From positions 186,001 to 250,000 of the forward strand of contig JAGYIV010000012.1 in assembly GCA_018402345.1 (NCBI GenBank): a DNA stretch of 64,000 bases, given 5' to 3'. Position numbers and translations under genes: made by a program. Below, one piece after another: positions 1-8,265 of this stretch (position 1 is its first letter; each line of letters begins with the position of its first letter). The stretch is from Terrimicrobiaceae bacterium. GTDB taxonomy: Bacteria; Verrucomicrobiota; Verrucomicrobiia; Chthoniobacterales; Terrimicrobiaceae. The notes under the pieces were generated by a model. That model searched no databases. It saw nothing but the letters and a program-made list of their open reading frames with translations, and had not been told where the DNA came from.

Positions 1-191
1 ACATTCGCTCGAACATCCTGAGTCCAAGGAGCAAAGCCACCGAACTTCAGGTTGGTAGAAAAATTTGGGGGATTTTTTTGAAGGATATGTTCTGTAATCC
101 TAAAGTGGTCGGATGCGGTCGGTTGCGATTCCTGCGCCAAAGTGAGTGTGGAGATGGCAGCAAAGACAAGCGCGGAACGGGTCATAGTCAT
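1..191 (-). CDS. exported protein, N-terminal part (runs off left edge)
   Basis: Reading leftwards from an ATG at 191, an open frame continues to the window edge without a stop (about 63 codons seen). It begins MTMTRSALVFAAISTLTLAQ, a short basic start, a hydrophobic run and an Ala-containing cleavage-like site, which is a typical Sec signal peptide. A second ATG at 185 (MTRSALVF) is an equally good start. The mature part seen (QPTASDHFRITEHILQKN and on) matches no family I recognise. No Shine-Dalgarno sequence precedes either ATG. The protein is probably periplasmic, outer-membrane or secreted. Its function cannot be named from the fragment. Confidence 0.6.
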   Translation of the reverse strand, partial: MTMTRSALVFAAISTLTLAQESQPTASDHFRITEHILQKNPPNFSTNLKFGGFAPWTQDVRAN

Positions 192-681
192 GATCGGTAA
201 ATTCTATGGGGTAAGATAAGAGGTGAAATTACTATCCATAATGCGTGCAACCCTCAATGCGGTTTCACGCATTTGCGATACGCAATCGAGCATGGTCGTG
301 TGACCTGAAAAAGATCGGGCGATTGCTGTGCTGGAGAGCACAAGCGGAGAGCCATGGCTCTCAACTCAACCTGATACCGGTCAGGTTTTCACAAGCCTCG
401 ATATATTTTGAGGTATTTTTCAAGGTGATCGACTCTGGCAACACCGGCGCTGGCGGGGCCTTGTCCCACTCAAGTGTCTCAAGATAATCGAGAAACACGT
501 CAGTCCCACACATTCACATATTTTTTGTGTCTTTCACGAAAACCATCGATCGTCTCATTTCGGAAAGCGCGGGGTCACTGACCTGCGCCGATGCGGACGC
601 GACGGCGGCAAAAATTTGGAGCGACGGAACGAAAGTGGAGGCTGAGGCGATGGAGGGTTGGACCTGAGGTGGCCCAACTTT
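192..681. other. intergenic stretch, nothing recognised
   Basis: About 490 bases between the exported-protein start and the SprT-like gene stop. A plus-strand frame at 245-487 (80 codons) has no recognisable motif, no start signal and no conserved neighbour, so I do not call it a gene. No tRNA, clear terminator or repeat was seen. The promoter of the leftward exported protein should lie in 192-260, which is A/T-richer than the rest. Confidence 0.5.
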
Positions 682-1296
682 TTACGCCGCGATGGTTTCC
701 GGGCGGTCGATGGGGCGGAAGCGGTAGCGGGGGTGGTATTTTCCGCCGTTGTGTTTGCGGCAGCACTTGATGCAGGCGGCGGATTTTTTGAGGGGTTGGA
801 CGCGGGCGAGGGTGGAGGAGCACTCGGGGCAGGCGTAGAAAAAGCGGCGGGCGACGCGGCGGCGTTTGAAGGGGAGATCGTGGCAGCGGGGTTCATCCGG
901 GATGCCGAGTGCGGCGCAGGCATCGCGCCATTCCGGGCCGTGGGCGTCGATGCGGCGTCTGCCGGAGCGGTGCTTGGCGAGGAGGTGGGCGAGTTCGTGG
1001 CGGAGGGTGCGCTGGACTTCGGCGGAGGAGATTTCGAGCAGCTTGGGGTTGAGAATGATCATGCGGTCGCGCCAGATCGCCAGACCGGCGGTGGTGCGGA
1101 GCGCGGGGTTCCAGAAGACGCGGGCGGCGAGACGGCGGCAGCCGGCGGCTTTGAGGAGTTGGTTGGCGAAATCCTCGAGGAGTGGGTCTTGGCGGAGTCG
1201 CGTGTTGCGGCGGGGGCGTGCGAGGTCCTCGGGGGGTGTTTTCACCCGCCGCATGACGGAACGACCGAAATCGAGGAGGAGCTGGCGGTATTTCAT
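682..1296 (-). CDS. SprT-like zinc metalloprotein
   Basis: 204 residues. A central HELAH motif (about residues 100-104, in RTLRHELAHLLAKH) is the zinc-binding HExxH signature of SprT-like domains. The C-terminal third has paired cysteines (ACPECSS and ACIKCC) forming the zinc ribbon typical of SprT/SprT-like proteins. The family (SprT, Spartan-like) comprises putative metalloproteases; the bacterial member's substrate is not established. The ATG at 1296 overlaps the stop of the upstream cysteine desulfurase by 4 bases (ATGA), so the two are probably translated together. The N-terminus is Arg/Lys-rich. Family assignment is firm; the biological role is not. Confidence 0.85.
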   Translation of the reverse strand: MKYRQLLLDFGRSVMRRVKTPPEDLARPRRNTRLRQDPLLEDFANQLLKAAGCRRLAARVFWNPALRTTAGLAIWRDRMIILNPKLLEISSAEVQRTLRHELAHLLAKHRSGRRRIDAHGPEWRDACAALGIPDEPRCHDLPFKRRRVARRFFYACPECSSTLARVQPLKKSAACIKCCRKHNGGKYHPRYRFRPIDRPETIAA

Positions 1297-2438
1297 GCCG
1301 CGAGGTCGTGTTGGAGTTTTGCCACCTTGGCGACGGCGGTGGCGGTGGTGGCGATGTCGGATTCCGTCGTGCCATGGCCGAGAGAGAACCGCACGGTGGC
1401 GAGGGCGGTGTCGGGCGGCACGCCCATGGCCAGGAGGACATGGGATGGTTGGATCGAGCCGACCATGCAGGCCGAGCCGCTGGAGACGCAGACGCCTTCA
1501 AGGTCGAGGCCCATGAGGAGCGCCTCGCCGTCGGCTCCAGGGAAGCTGACATTCAGTGTGTTTGCGAGCGAGCGAGCGGGGTCGCCGTTTCGGATGGCGG
1601 AGGGGCAGGCGGTGGAGATGTCGTGCCAGAGGCGTTCGCGAAGGGGCGCGAGGCGTTCCGAATCGGCGGCGGCGCGTGTGGTGGCGGCTGCGGAGGCGGC
1701 GGCCATGCCTGCGATGGCAGCGACATTTTCGGTGCCCGGCCGGCGGGAATTCTCGTGCGAGCCGCCGTGGGCGGTGCGGGAGAGGGGGATGCCCGCCTTG
1801 ATCCAGATGGCTCCCACGCCTTTCGGGCCATAGAATTTGTGGGCAGCGATCGAGAGGGCGGAGAGGCCCGGCAGGTCGGAGCGCACGGGGAGTTTGCCGA
1901 AGGTCTGGACGGCATCCGTGTGGAGAAACACGCCTTTCTCCGCGCAGACGGAGGCGATGGCCTCGAGGGGTTGGATGACGCCGGTCTCGTTGTTGGCATG
2001 CATGATCGAGACCACGGTGGTGTCGGGTCGGATCAGTCGGGTGAGGAGATCGGGATCGACGACGCCGCTGGAATCGACGGGGAGGATCGAGAGATCGAAC
2101 CCCTCGAAGCGGTGTAGGTGCTCGGCGGCGTGGAGGACGGCGTGGTGCTCGATTGCGGAGATGATGATGTGTTTTCCACGCGCGGCGTGGGCTCGGGCGA
2201 TGCCCATGAGGCCGAGGTTGCAGGATTCGGTGCCGCCGCCGGTGAAGATGATCTCGTGGGATTTCGCGCCGAGGAGGGTGGCGAGGAGGTCGCGGGCATC
2301 ATCCACTGCCGCGCGGGCCTTGCGGCCGGCGCTGTGGATCGATGAGGGGTTGCCGAACTCGCCGCCGAGATGCTCCAGCATGGCCTCGCGGGCGGCGGGG
2401 TCGAGCGGGGTGGTGGCGTTGTGGTCGAGGTAAACCAT
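1293..2438 (-). CDS. cysteine desulfurase (NifS/IscS family)
   Basis: 381 residues, the usual length. It is a PLP-dependent class V aminotransferase-fold enzyme that removes sulfur from L-cysteine to give alanine and an enzyme persulfide for Fe-S clusters or thio-modification. The start MVYLDHNATTPLDP is characteristic. The PLP lysine lies in AAHKFYGPKG, and the catalytic cysteine in SSGSACMVG near residue 340. The gene starts 3 bases after the stop of the serine acetyltransferase gene and overlaps the SprT-like gene by 4 bases. Its context therefore joins cysteine synthesis with sulfur mobilisation. No scaffold (iscU/nifU) or tRNA thiolase is adjacent, so I leave the symbol open between iscS and nifS types. 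Confidence 0.93.
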   Translation of the reverse strand: MVYLDHNATTPLDPAAREAMLEHLGGEFGNPSSIHSAGRKARAAVDDARDLLATLLGAKSHEIIFTGGGTESCNLGLMGIARAHAARGKHIIISAIEHHAVLHAAEHLHRFEGFDLSILPVDSSGVVDPDLLTRLIRPDTTVVSIMHANNETGVIQPLEAIASVCAEKGVFLHTDAVQTFGKLPVRSDLPGLSALSIAAHKFYGPKGVGAIWIKAGIPLSRTAHGGSHENSRRPGTENVAAIAGMAAASAAATTRAAADSERLAPLRERLWHDISTACPSAIRNGDPARSLANTLNVSFPGADGEALLMGLDLEGVCVSSGSACMVGSIQPSHVLLAMGVPPDTALATVRFSLGHGTTESDIATTATAVAKVAKLQHDLAA

Positions 2439-2441
2439 GGG

Positions 2442-3338
2442 TCAGATCGGCGGTTGGCGGAATTTTTCCACGATACGCAGTTGTTTCTCTTCGTAAACGA
2501 CGAGCGAGCCTGGGGGGATGCTGTGCATGAGAAAAACATTTGCGCCGATCGTGCTGCCGGCGCCGATGAGGGTTTCCCCGCCGAGGATGGTCGAGTTCGG
2601 GTAGATGGTGACATGGTCGCCGACTTCGGGGTGGCGTTTTCCGCCTTTGACGAGTTGGCCTTTTTCATCCTTCGCGAAGCTGCGGGCGCCGAGGGTCACG
2701 CCGTGGTAGAGCTTCACTTTGCGGCCGATGACGCAGGTCTCGCCGATGACGACGCCGGTGCCGTGGTCGATGAAGAAATGCGGGCCGATGCGTGCGCCGG
2801 GGTGGATGTCGATGCCGGTGCGCGCGTGGGCCCACTCGGTCATCATGCGTGGAAGGAGCGGGACGCCGGAGTTGTAGAGGAGGTGGGCGCAGCGTTGGAT
2901 GGCGATGGCCTCGATGCAGGGGTAGGAGAGAATGATCTCCTCGTTGCTCGCGGCGGCGGGGTCTCCCTCGTAGGCCGCCTCGATGTCGGTTTGGATGAGT
3001 TCGCGGATGGCGGGAAGCTCGCCGAGGAAGGCCAGAAGGACTTCTCGGACCTCCTCGTCAGTGCAGGCGGCGTTTTTCAAGCGCAGGCTTTTTGCGGTCT
3101 GGTCCTCGAAGGCGGAGGCGAGTTCCCCGAGGCGTTGGCGGGTGGTGTCGGCGAGTTCGTCTTTGTGGATCGGGCGGTCGTCGTGGAAGCCCGGGAAGAG
3201 GAACTGCAGTAGGCGCGCGCAGAGCGTGTCGAGGGCGCGCTTCGACGGGAGATTGTGGCCGTCGGTGTTGTTCAATCCGCCGACTTCCTCATAGGACTGA
3301 AGAATCCTCTCGGCGATCCCTGATAAACGGCTTTCCAT
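2442..3338 (-). CDS. cysE: serine O-acetyltransferase (EpsC-type)
   Basis: 298 residues from the ATG at 3338; an in-frame ATG at 3398 would add 20 residues (MCDKIARFSTT), which I think are not part of the protein because MESRLSGIAERI resembles the family N-terminus. It acetylates L-serine with acetyl-CoA, the first committed step of cysteine synthesis. An alpha-helical N-terminal domain (to about residue 180) is followed by a left-handed hexapeptide beta-helix (GIDIHPGARIG, GTGVVIGETCVIG, VKLYHGVTLGA, with active-site His residues). The length matches the longer EpsC-type serine acetyltransferases. The cysteine desulfurase gene follows after 3 bases, implying coupled production and use of cysteine. 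Confidence 0.92.
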   Translation of the reverse strand: MESRLSGIAERILQSYEEVGGLNNTDGHNLPSKRALDTLCARLLQFLFPGFHDDRPIHKDELADTTRQRLGELASAFEDQTAKSLRLKNAACTDEEVREVLLAFLGELPAIRELIQTDIEAAYEGDPAAASNEEIILSYPCIEAIAIQRCAHLLYNSGVPLLPRMMTEWAHARTGIDIHPGARIGPHFFIDHGTGVVIGETCVIGRKVKLYHGVTLGARSFAKDEKGQLVKGGKRHPEVGDHVTIYPNSTILGGETLIGAGSTIGANVFLMHSIPPGSLVVYEEKQLRIVEKFRQPPI

Positions 3339-3436
3339 GGCCGTAAAGACTACTCGGGAGGGGGATGTTGTCGAGAATCGGGCGATTTTGTCACACAAAA
3401 ATCCGGCGAGGAGTGTCTTGTGTGGGATTTTCCGGA

Positions 3437-4516
3437 TCAGGCGGGGATGGCGCCATCCGCCGCCTCGCAGAGGAGGGCGGTGGCAGTTGCTTCCGCGCGT
3501 GCATTGTATTCCTCAACAACATTCTGTTGAATTTGTTGCGATTTTTCTTTCTCGACCAGCGCGACGATGGAGCCACCGAAGCCGCCCCCGCTGAGACGTG
3601 CTCCGAGGCAGCCGGGCTGGGATGTGGCAAGTGATACGAGGAGATCGAGTTCTGGTGTGCTATTTTCGAAATTTTCGATCGAGCTTCGGTGCGAGGCGGT
3701 CATCAGTGCGCCGAGGGCCTCCGGCGTGCCTTGACGAAGGGCTTCGATCGCCTCGAAGACGCGTTCGTTTTCGCCTGTGATGTGGCGGGCGCGGCGTTTC
3801 ACGAGATCCGGCATGGGGGTTGAGTCGAGTTGGGCGGTCGAGGCGTCGCGGAGCGCCGGGACCTGCATGAGGCGGGCGGCTTCGAAGCATTGTTCACGGC
3901 GTTCGTTGTATTCGCCGCCGGTGAGCGCGTGTTTCACGCCCGAGTTGATGATAAGCAGGCCGAGATGCGGGGGGAGGGGAATGGCGTCAACGGTTTCGGA
4001 GCGGCAATCGAGAAAGACGAGGTGGTCTTTTTTTCCAAACACCGAGGAGGCCTGGTCGAGGAGGCCGCAATTCACGCCGACGAATTCGTTTTCCGCGCGG
4101 CGGCAGAGGCGGGCGACGTCCATGCGCGCGAGGTCGAACGGGTAGAGGCGCATGAGCGCGACTGCGGTGGCGACTTCCAGCGCGGCGGAGCTCGAGAGGC
4201 CCGCGCCGTGGGGAAGTGTCGAGCTGAAGTGAATTGAAAAGCCGCCGGGTTCGGCACCGGCGCGCGCGAGCATTTCCGCGACACCCAGCGGATAGTCGAT
4301 CCACTTGCCCGAGCGCGCGAGACCGGTCGATCGATTGAGCGTTTCCACGCCCTCGATGCCCTCGCTGGAGAGTTGGACTTGGCTCGCAGGGAGCCTGCGT
4401 GCGATGGCAGTGATGCCGATCTGGAGCGCGGCGGAAAGAACGACGCCGCCATTGTAGTCCGTGTGGTTCCCGAGGATCTCGACGCGTCCGGGGGCAAAGG
4501 AAGTGGTCTCAGTCAT
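3437..4516 (-). CDS. galK: galactokinase (GHMP family)
   Basis: 359 residues. It phosphorylates alpha-D-galactose with ATP at C1, the first kinase step of the Leloir pathway. The N-terminal galactokinase signature is clear (GRVEILGNHTDYNGG), the GHMP ATP-binding loop is LPHGAGLSSSAALE at about residues 105-118, and the C-terminal glycine-rich motif is LSGGGFGGS. The E-L-G-N-H variant replaces the more usual N-L-I-G-E-H but keeps the sugar-binding HTDYN. No galT, galE or mutarotase lies beside it, so it may act as an orphan or serve a pathway encoded elsewhere. It is 98 bases upstream of cysE and may be a separate transcript. Confidence 0.9.
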   Translation of the reverse strand: MTETTSFAPGRVEILGNHTDYNGGVVLSAALQIGITAIARRLPASQVQLSSEGIEGVETLNRSTGLARSGKWIDYPLGVAEMLARAGAEPGGFSIHFSSTLPHGAGLSSSAALEVATAVALMRLYPFDLARMDVARLCRRAENEFVGVNCGLLDQASSVFGKKDHLVFLDCRSETVDAIPLPPHLGLLIINSGVKHALTGGEYNERREQCFEAARLMQVPALRDASTAQLDSTPMPDLVKRRARHITGENERVFEAIEALRQGTPEALGALMTASHRSSIENFENSTPELDLLVSLATSQPGCLGARLSGGGFGGSIVALVEKEKSQQIQQNVVEEYNARAEATATALLCEAADGAIPA

Positions 4517-4596
4517 TCACCCCGTCTTTGCCATGTCGGTTGAGGCTTGCCAAGGTCTGTTTCCGTGTCACTTATTAGCCAAACAAGGAGAACACC

Positions 4597-4998
4597 ATGT
4601 CCGAAACCAACGACACCAAAATAGCAGCAAAGAAACTCGAAAGCAGTTCCCAACACGCCAAAAAAGCGTTGGATGCCGCTGTCGGAGCCGGTCGCACGGT
4701 CGGTGAAACCGTAAAAACCCAGACCAAGGCCGCGGTGGATGCCGGGAAGGAACACCTCGGAGCAGCCGCCAAGGATCTCGGCGAGGCCGCCACCGCGACC
4801 TACGAGGATCTCCGCACCCAAGCGAAATCGAAGACCGAGGAATACCGCGATCGTGCTCAGGATTTAATCGGTGATGCCGGCACCTGCGCACGCGATTATC
4901 AAAGCCAGGCCGAGACCTTTGTGCGTGAGAACCCGCTCCAAGCCGTGGGCATCGCTCTCGGTGTCGGGTTTTTGTTCGGCATCATGCTCCGTCGTTGA
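4597..4998 (+). CDS. DUF883 (ElaB/YqjD-like) tail-anchored protein
   Basis: 133 residues. A long Ala/Lys/Glu-rich helical region (residues about 5-105) with heptad-like spacing is followed by ENPLQAVGIALGVGFLFGIM and two arginines at the very end. This is the DUF883 architecture: a helical body plus a C-terminal membrane anchor with a glycine-zipper-like helix. E. coli YqjD is an inner-membrane protein that binds ribosomes in stationary phase; transfer of that role here is inference. The start has one of the few clear Shine-Dalgarno sequences in the window (AAGGAG, ending about 8 bases before the ATG). It heads a three-gene set with YqjE-like and basic membrane proteins. Confidence 0.85.
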   Translation: MSETNDTKIAAKKLESSSQHAKKALDAAVGAGRTVGETVKTQTKAAVDAGKEHLGAAAKDLGEAATATYEDLRTQAKSKTEEYRDRAQDLIGDAGTCARDYQSQAETFVRENPLQAVGIALGVGFLFGIMLRR

Positions 4999-5004
4999 TC
5001 CCCT

Positions 5005-5409
5005 GTGGCGGAGATTGAAAAACCGGAGAGCCCGCGCGGGTTGGTCGCGGAGTTGATGAGCCTCGTCGGCTCGTTCGGCAGGTATGTCTCCGCGATCGGA
5101 GCGCTCGCCGGCGAGGAATCGCGCGAAGCCGCCGCGCTGGGGTTCCGGTTGCTCGTCATGTTTCTCGCGGCGGTGTTTTTCGCCGCCTTGGGGTATGTGT
5201 TTTTGATTCTCACCCTCGCGTTCGTCGCCTCATGGGTGCTGGGTGTGTCGTGGCCTTGGATTCTCGCGGTCTTCACGCTTGGGCATGCGCTGCTGGCCTA
5301 TGTGTGCGCCCGCCATGTGCGCGACCACTCGCGCACGCCACTCTTCGCCGTCACCCGCCGTGAGATCGCGAACGACATCGCCGCGCTTGGAAAAAAATCC
5401 ACGCCATGA
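5005..5409 (+). CDS. YqjE-like / phage holin superfamily III membrane protein
   Basis: 134 residues from a GTG start 6 bases after the DUF883 stop. An amphipathic N-terminus (LVAELMSLVGSFGRYVSA) is followed by two transmembrane helices (about residues 48-72 and 77-100) and a basic tail. This matches the YqjE / holin-X (DUF1469) membrane proteins usually encoded next to yqjD. The molecular function is unknown. The last codons overlap the next gene by 4 bases (ATGA), so expression is probably coupled. Confidence 0.78.
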   Translation: MAEIEKPESPRGLVAELMSLVGSFGRYVSAIGALAGEESREAAALGFRLLVMFLAAVFFAALGYVFLILTLAFVASWVLGVSWPWILAVFTLGHALLAYVCARHVRDHSRTPLFAVTRREIANDIAALGKKSTP

Positions 5410-5780
5410 ATTCGAAAGAGAAGATCCTGGAGGAACTCCGCCGGAGCCGTGTGGCGATCGCCCGCGATGTTCACGCCGTCAAAGGCGAAATCAATATCGC
5501 CGCCAAGCTCAAGCGCTCCGTGAGGACCCGCCCGCTGGCATGGATCGGTTCGGCTGCCGCGTTGGGATATATTCTGGCAGGCCCCAAGAAGCGCCGTGCC
5601 GCCACCAAAGGCAAAAAAGGCGCCGTCGAAGTAACGCCTGCGGCCCCGCGCAGTGGCTGGGCGGTGTTTTTCAGTTCCCTTCTGGCGTTGTTCAAACTCC
5701 TGCTCCCTGTGCTGCGCCCCGCCTTGTCGGCTTACGCCGCCCAGCGCCTCGGGGAATTCGCCGCCAAAACCACCCGTTGA
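5406..5780 (+). CDS. small basic membrane protein of the yqjD-yqjE set
   Basis: 124 residues, starting inside the YqjE-like stop (ATGA). An N-terminal charged helix ([20 protein letters not shown]) is followed by a short hydrophobic stretch ([17 protein letters not shown]), a Lys/Arg-rich cluster ([12 protein letters not shown]) and a second hydrophobic segment ([17 protein letters not shown]). Its place suggests a YqjK-like third partner, but I see no diagnostic sequence match, so the name rests on context only. It is likely peripheral to or embedded in the inner membrane. Confidence 0.7.
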   Translation: MNSKEKILEELRRSRVAIARDVHAVKGEINIAAKLKRSVRTRPLAWIGSAAALGYILAGPKKRRAATKGKKGAVEVTPAAPRSGWAVFFSSLLALFKLLLPVLRPALSAYAAQRLGEFAAKTTR

Positions 5781-5790
5781 TTCTTTACCC

Positions 5791-6912
5791 ATGCACGACC
5801 CGCGTTCCGAAGCCTTGGCTGACGTCCTCACTGGACACTCCACAAAACTCAAACCCGGCGAAAAAGTCCTGATCGACATCTTCGACGCGCCCGACGAGAT
5901 CGCCATCGCCCTCGTGCAGGCCGCCCGCAAGCGCGGTGCCGTGCCGTTTGTCCAAATCCACCATGCCAGGGTCGCCCGCGAACTCGCGCTCGGTGCGGAG
6001 GCCTCCCAACTCGAGGTCTCCCGCGCTGTCGAATTGGCGCGCATGAAAAAGATGGATGCCTATATCGCCGTGCGCGGCAGCCACAACATCACCGAAATGA
6101 GTGATGTGCCCGACGACCGCATGCGGATCATCTCCGGCGCGATGCGGCCTGTCATGGATTGGCGCATCAACAAGACCAAGTGGGTGGTGCTTCGCTGGCC
6201 CACGCCCGCCATGGCGCAGCAGGCGCAGATGAGCACGCCGGCCTTCGAGGATTTCTACTTCAAGGTGTGCACGCTCGACTACGGGCGCATGGCTCCAGGC
6301 ATGGCCGCGCTCAAGGCGCTCATGGACCGCACCGACAAAGTGCACCTGAAGGGCCCCGGCACTGATCTTCGCTTCTCGATCAAGGGGATCGGCTCGGTGA
6401 CTTGCGGCGGCGACCGCAACATCCCCGACGGCGAGGTGTTTTCCTGCCCCGTGAAAAAAAGTGTCGAGGGCCATGTGACGTTCAATGTGCCCAGCATTTA
6501 TCAAGGCCATGCGTTCGACAACGTGCGGCTGGATTTCTCCGAGGGCCGCATCATCGAAGCCACCGCGAACAATACCGCCGCGCTCAACCGCATCCTCGAT
6601 AGCGACGCGGGGGCGCGCTACATCGGCGAATTCTCGCTCGGGTTCAACCCGCATATCCAGCATCCCATGCGGGACATCCTTTTCGACGAAAAGATCGCCG
6701 GCTCGTTCCACTTCACCCCCGGCCAGGCCTACAAGACCGCGGGGAACGGCAACACCAGCCGCATCCACTGGGACATGGTCTGCATTCAACGCCCCGACTA
6801 CGGCGGCGGCGAGGTCTGGTTCGACGGCAAGCTTATCCGCAAAGACGGTCTCTTCACACTGCCCGCGCTCAAGAAGTTGAATCCCGAGCATCTGCTCGGC
6901 AAAGGGCGCTGA
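5791..6912 (+). CDS. aminopeptidase, M29 family
   Basis: 373 residues from the ATG at 5791; the frame is open upstream to 5653, but that part is the out-of-frame shadow of the preceding gene. It resembles the M29 (AmpS/PepS/aminopeptidase T) metallopeptidases, cytoplasmic exopeptidases with a two-metal site. Seen are an N-terminal Rossmann-like half and a C-terminal half carrying the characteristic acidic and histidine segments [30 protein letters not shown] and [17 protein letters not shown]. The gene starts 10 bases after the small membrane protein gene. It has no obvious functional link to its neighbours. Confidence 0.85.
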   Translation: MHDPRSEALADVLTGHSTKLKPGEKVLIDIFDAPDEIAIALVQAARKRGAVPFVQIHHARVARELALGAEASQLEVSRAVELARMKKMDAYIAVRGSHNITEMSDVPDDRMRIISGAMRPVMDWRINKTKWVVLRWPTPAMAQQAQMSTPAFEDFYFKVCTLDYGRMAPGMAALKALMDRTDKVHLKGPGTDLRFSIKGIGSVTCGGDRNIPDGEVFSCPVKKSVEGHVTFNVPSIYQGHAFDNVRLDFSEGRIIEATANNTAALNRILDSDAGARYIGEFSLGFNPHIQHPMRDILFDEKIAGSFHFTPGQAYKTAGNGNTSRIHWDMVCIQRPDYGGGEVWFDGKLIRKDGLFTLPALKKLNPEHLLGKGR

Positions 6913-6972
6913 CCGAAAGGCTAGGTTCCCGAAAGTCCAAACGCTGGCGGTTTTTTTGGAATCAGCCACCCC

Positions 6973-7641
6973 GTGAGTCATCGCATCAAAATCGTGCAGT
7001 GCTGGGATGACGGCGTGGAGGACGATCTTCGCCTTTGCGAGATCCTACGGGCCTTCGGGGCGCAGGCCACATTCAACTTGAATGCCGGGCTGCACCTGCC
7101 GGGTGCAGGCGAAGCGTGGAGGTTCCGCGACACAAAGGAAGTGCGGCGCCTTGGGAGGGAGCAATTGGTTGCGACCTACGAGGGGTTCGAGATCGCCAAT
7201 CACACGCTCACGCATCCCTCCGCCAACAAGCTATCCACCACTGAGTGGACGCGCGAGGTGGTGGAGGGGCGGGCACGCTTGGAGGACTTGTTCGGGCGCG
7301 AGGTGGTGGGGTTCGCATATCCCTATGGGCATTGTCCGCCGCACGCCGCCGAGGTTGTTCGCGAGACGGGCCATCGTTACGCCCGCACCTGCGCGAATGC
7401 CACGCCATCCTTCCCTGCGGCCGATCCCATGCTGTTGGCGGCGGATTGTCATTTTCTGAATGCCGGCTTTTGGGAGCTGTATGAAAAGGCCAAGTCGGTT
7501 CGCGCACCGGCGTTTTACTTTTGGGGGCACAGCTACGAGTTGTGCAGCGAGAGCGACTGGCTGGGGTTTGAGGAAATGCTGCGCCGGTTTGAAAACGATC
7601 CGGACGCCGAGTGGGGGAGCCTGTCGGGCCTATTTGAGTGA
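6973..7641 (+). CDS. polysaccharide deacetylase (NodB/CE4) family protein
   Basis: 222 residues from a GTG at 6973. The NodB motifs are visible: QCWDDGVEDD near the N-terminus (metal-binding Asp pair, a variant of TFDDG), NHTLTHPS at about residues 76-83 (the H-x3-H zinc ligands) and YPYGHCPPHAAEV. There is no signal peptide, so it is probably cytoplasmic, unlike many peptidoglycan deacetylases. Such compact forms often act on small N-acetyl sugars or on chitin- or poly-GlcNAc-like fragments; the substrate here is unknown. It is 60 bases downstream of the M29 gene. Confidence 0.85.
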   Translation: MSHRIKIVQCWDDGVEDDLRLCEILRAFGAQATFNLNAGLHLPGAGEAWRFRDTKEVRRLGREQLVATYEGFEIANHTLTHPSANKLSTTEWTREVVEGRARLEDLFGREVVGFAYPYGHCPPHAAEVVRETGHRYARTCANATPSFPAADPMLLAADCHFLNAGFWELYEKAKSVRAPAFYFWGHSYELCSESDWLGFEEMLRRFENDPDAEWGSLSGLFE

Positions 7642-7671
7642 CTTGCCCGCGTGGGGCGCGCGGCGCAGCGG

Positions 7672-8259
7672 TCAGCGGGTGGTGAGGGTGCCGATGAAGC
7701 CGAGGAGTTCCAGGCGGCCGGCGCCGGATTTCGAGGAGGTCAGGAAATGGGCGGCTGGAGGCGGGCCTTCGATGGACTCCAGGAATCGGGTGGCGTTTTT
7801 CTGGGCCTGGGCGGGTTTGAGTTTGTCGGTCTTGGTGAAGACGACGGCGTAGGGGCGGCGGGCTTCGGAGAGCCAGTCGATGAACTCGAGGTCGATGCGC
7901 TGCGGGTCGTGGCGGGAGTCGACGAGCACGAAGACCATGGCGAGGTTCGGGCGGTGGGTGATGTATTCTGCGATGAGTTGCTGGAAGGCCGCTCGGCCTC
8001 CTTTGGGGACCTTCGCGAAGCCGTAGCCGGGAAGATCGACGAAGCGGAGCGTGTCGTTGATGCGGAAGAAATTGATGAGCTGCGTGCAGCCGGGGGTCTG
8101 GGACACGCGGGCGAGGGCGCGCTGACGGGTCAGGAGGTTGAGGAGCGAGGACTTGCCGGTGTTCGAGCGGCCGATGAACGCGAGTTCTGGGATGTCATCC
8201 TCGGGGCAAGAGGCGACACCAGTGTGGCTGATCTCGAAAACGGCTGAGCCGACGCGCAT
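7672..8259 (-). CDS. engB: ribosome biogenesis GTPase EngB/YsxC
   Basis: 195 residues, the family's length. A TRAFAC-class GTPase required for assembly of the large ribosomal subunit. The P-loop GRSNTGKSSLLN (G1), the G3 motif VDLPGYGFAKV and the G4 motif TKTDKL are all present. The gene follows the amidase gene after 6 bases on the same strand, so the two are probably co-transcribed. Confidence in the family is high because G1 carries the EngB-typical S-N-x-GKSS. Confidence 0.95.
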   Translation of the reverse strand: MRVGSAVFEISHTGVASCPEDDIPELAFIGRSNTGKSSLLNLLTRQRALARVSQTPGCTQLINFFRINDTLRFVDLPGYGFAKVPKGGRAAFQQLIAEYITHRPNLAMVFVLVDSRHDPQRIDLEFIDWLSEARRPYAVVFTKTDKLKPAQAQKNATRFLESIEGPPPAAHFLTSSKSGAGRLELLGFIGTLTTR

Positions 8260-8265
8260 GGGGCC

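Noticed and set aside
245-487. 80-codon plus-strand frame
   Set aside because: No motif, no start signal and ordinary intergenic composition.
658-1833. Long plus-strand open frame (391 codons) over the cysteine desulfurase and SprT-like genes
   Set aside because: It is antisense to two well-supported genes; its product is Gly/Ala/Glu-rich with no motif, as expected from GC-rich codon bias on the opposite strand.
3394-3432. Terminator after galK formed by CACACAA/TTGTGTG or AAAATCC/GGATTTT
   Set aside because: The two stems compete, are only 7 bases and A/T-rich, and no T-tract follows.
5785-6981. Minus-strand open frame of 398 codons
   Set aside because: Antisense shadow of the M29 aminopeptidase gene, whose motifs are intact.
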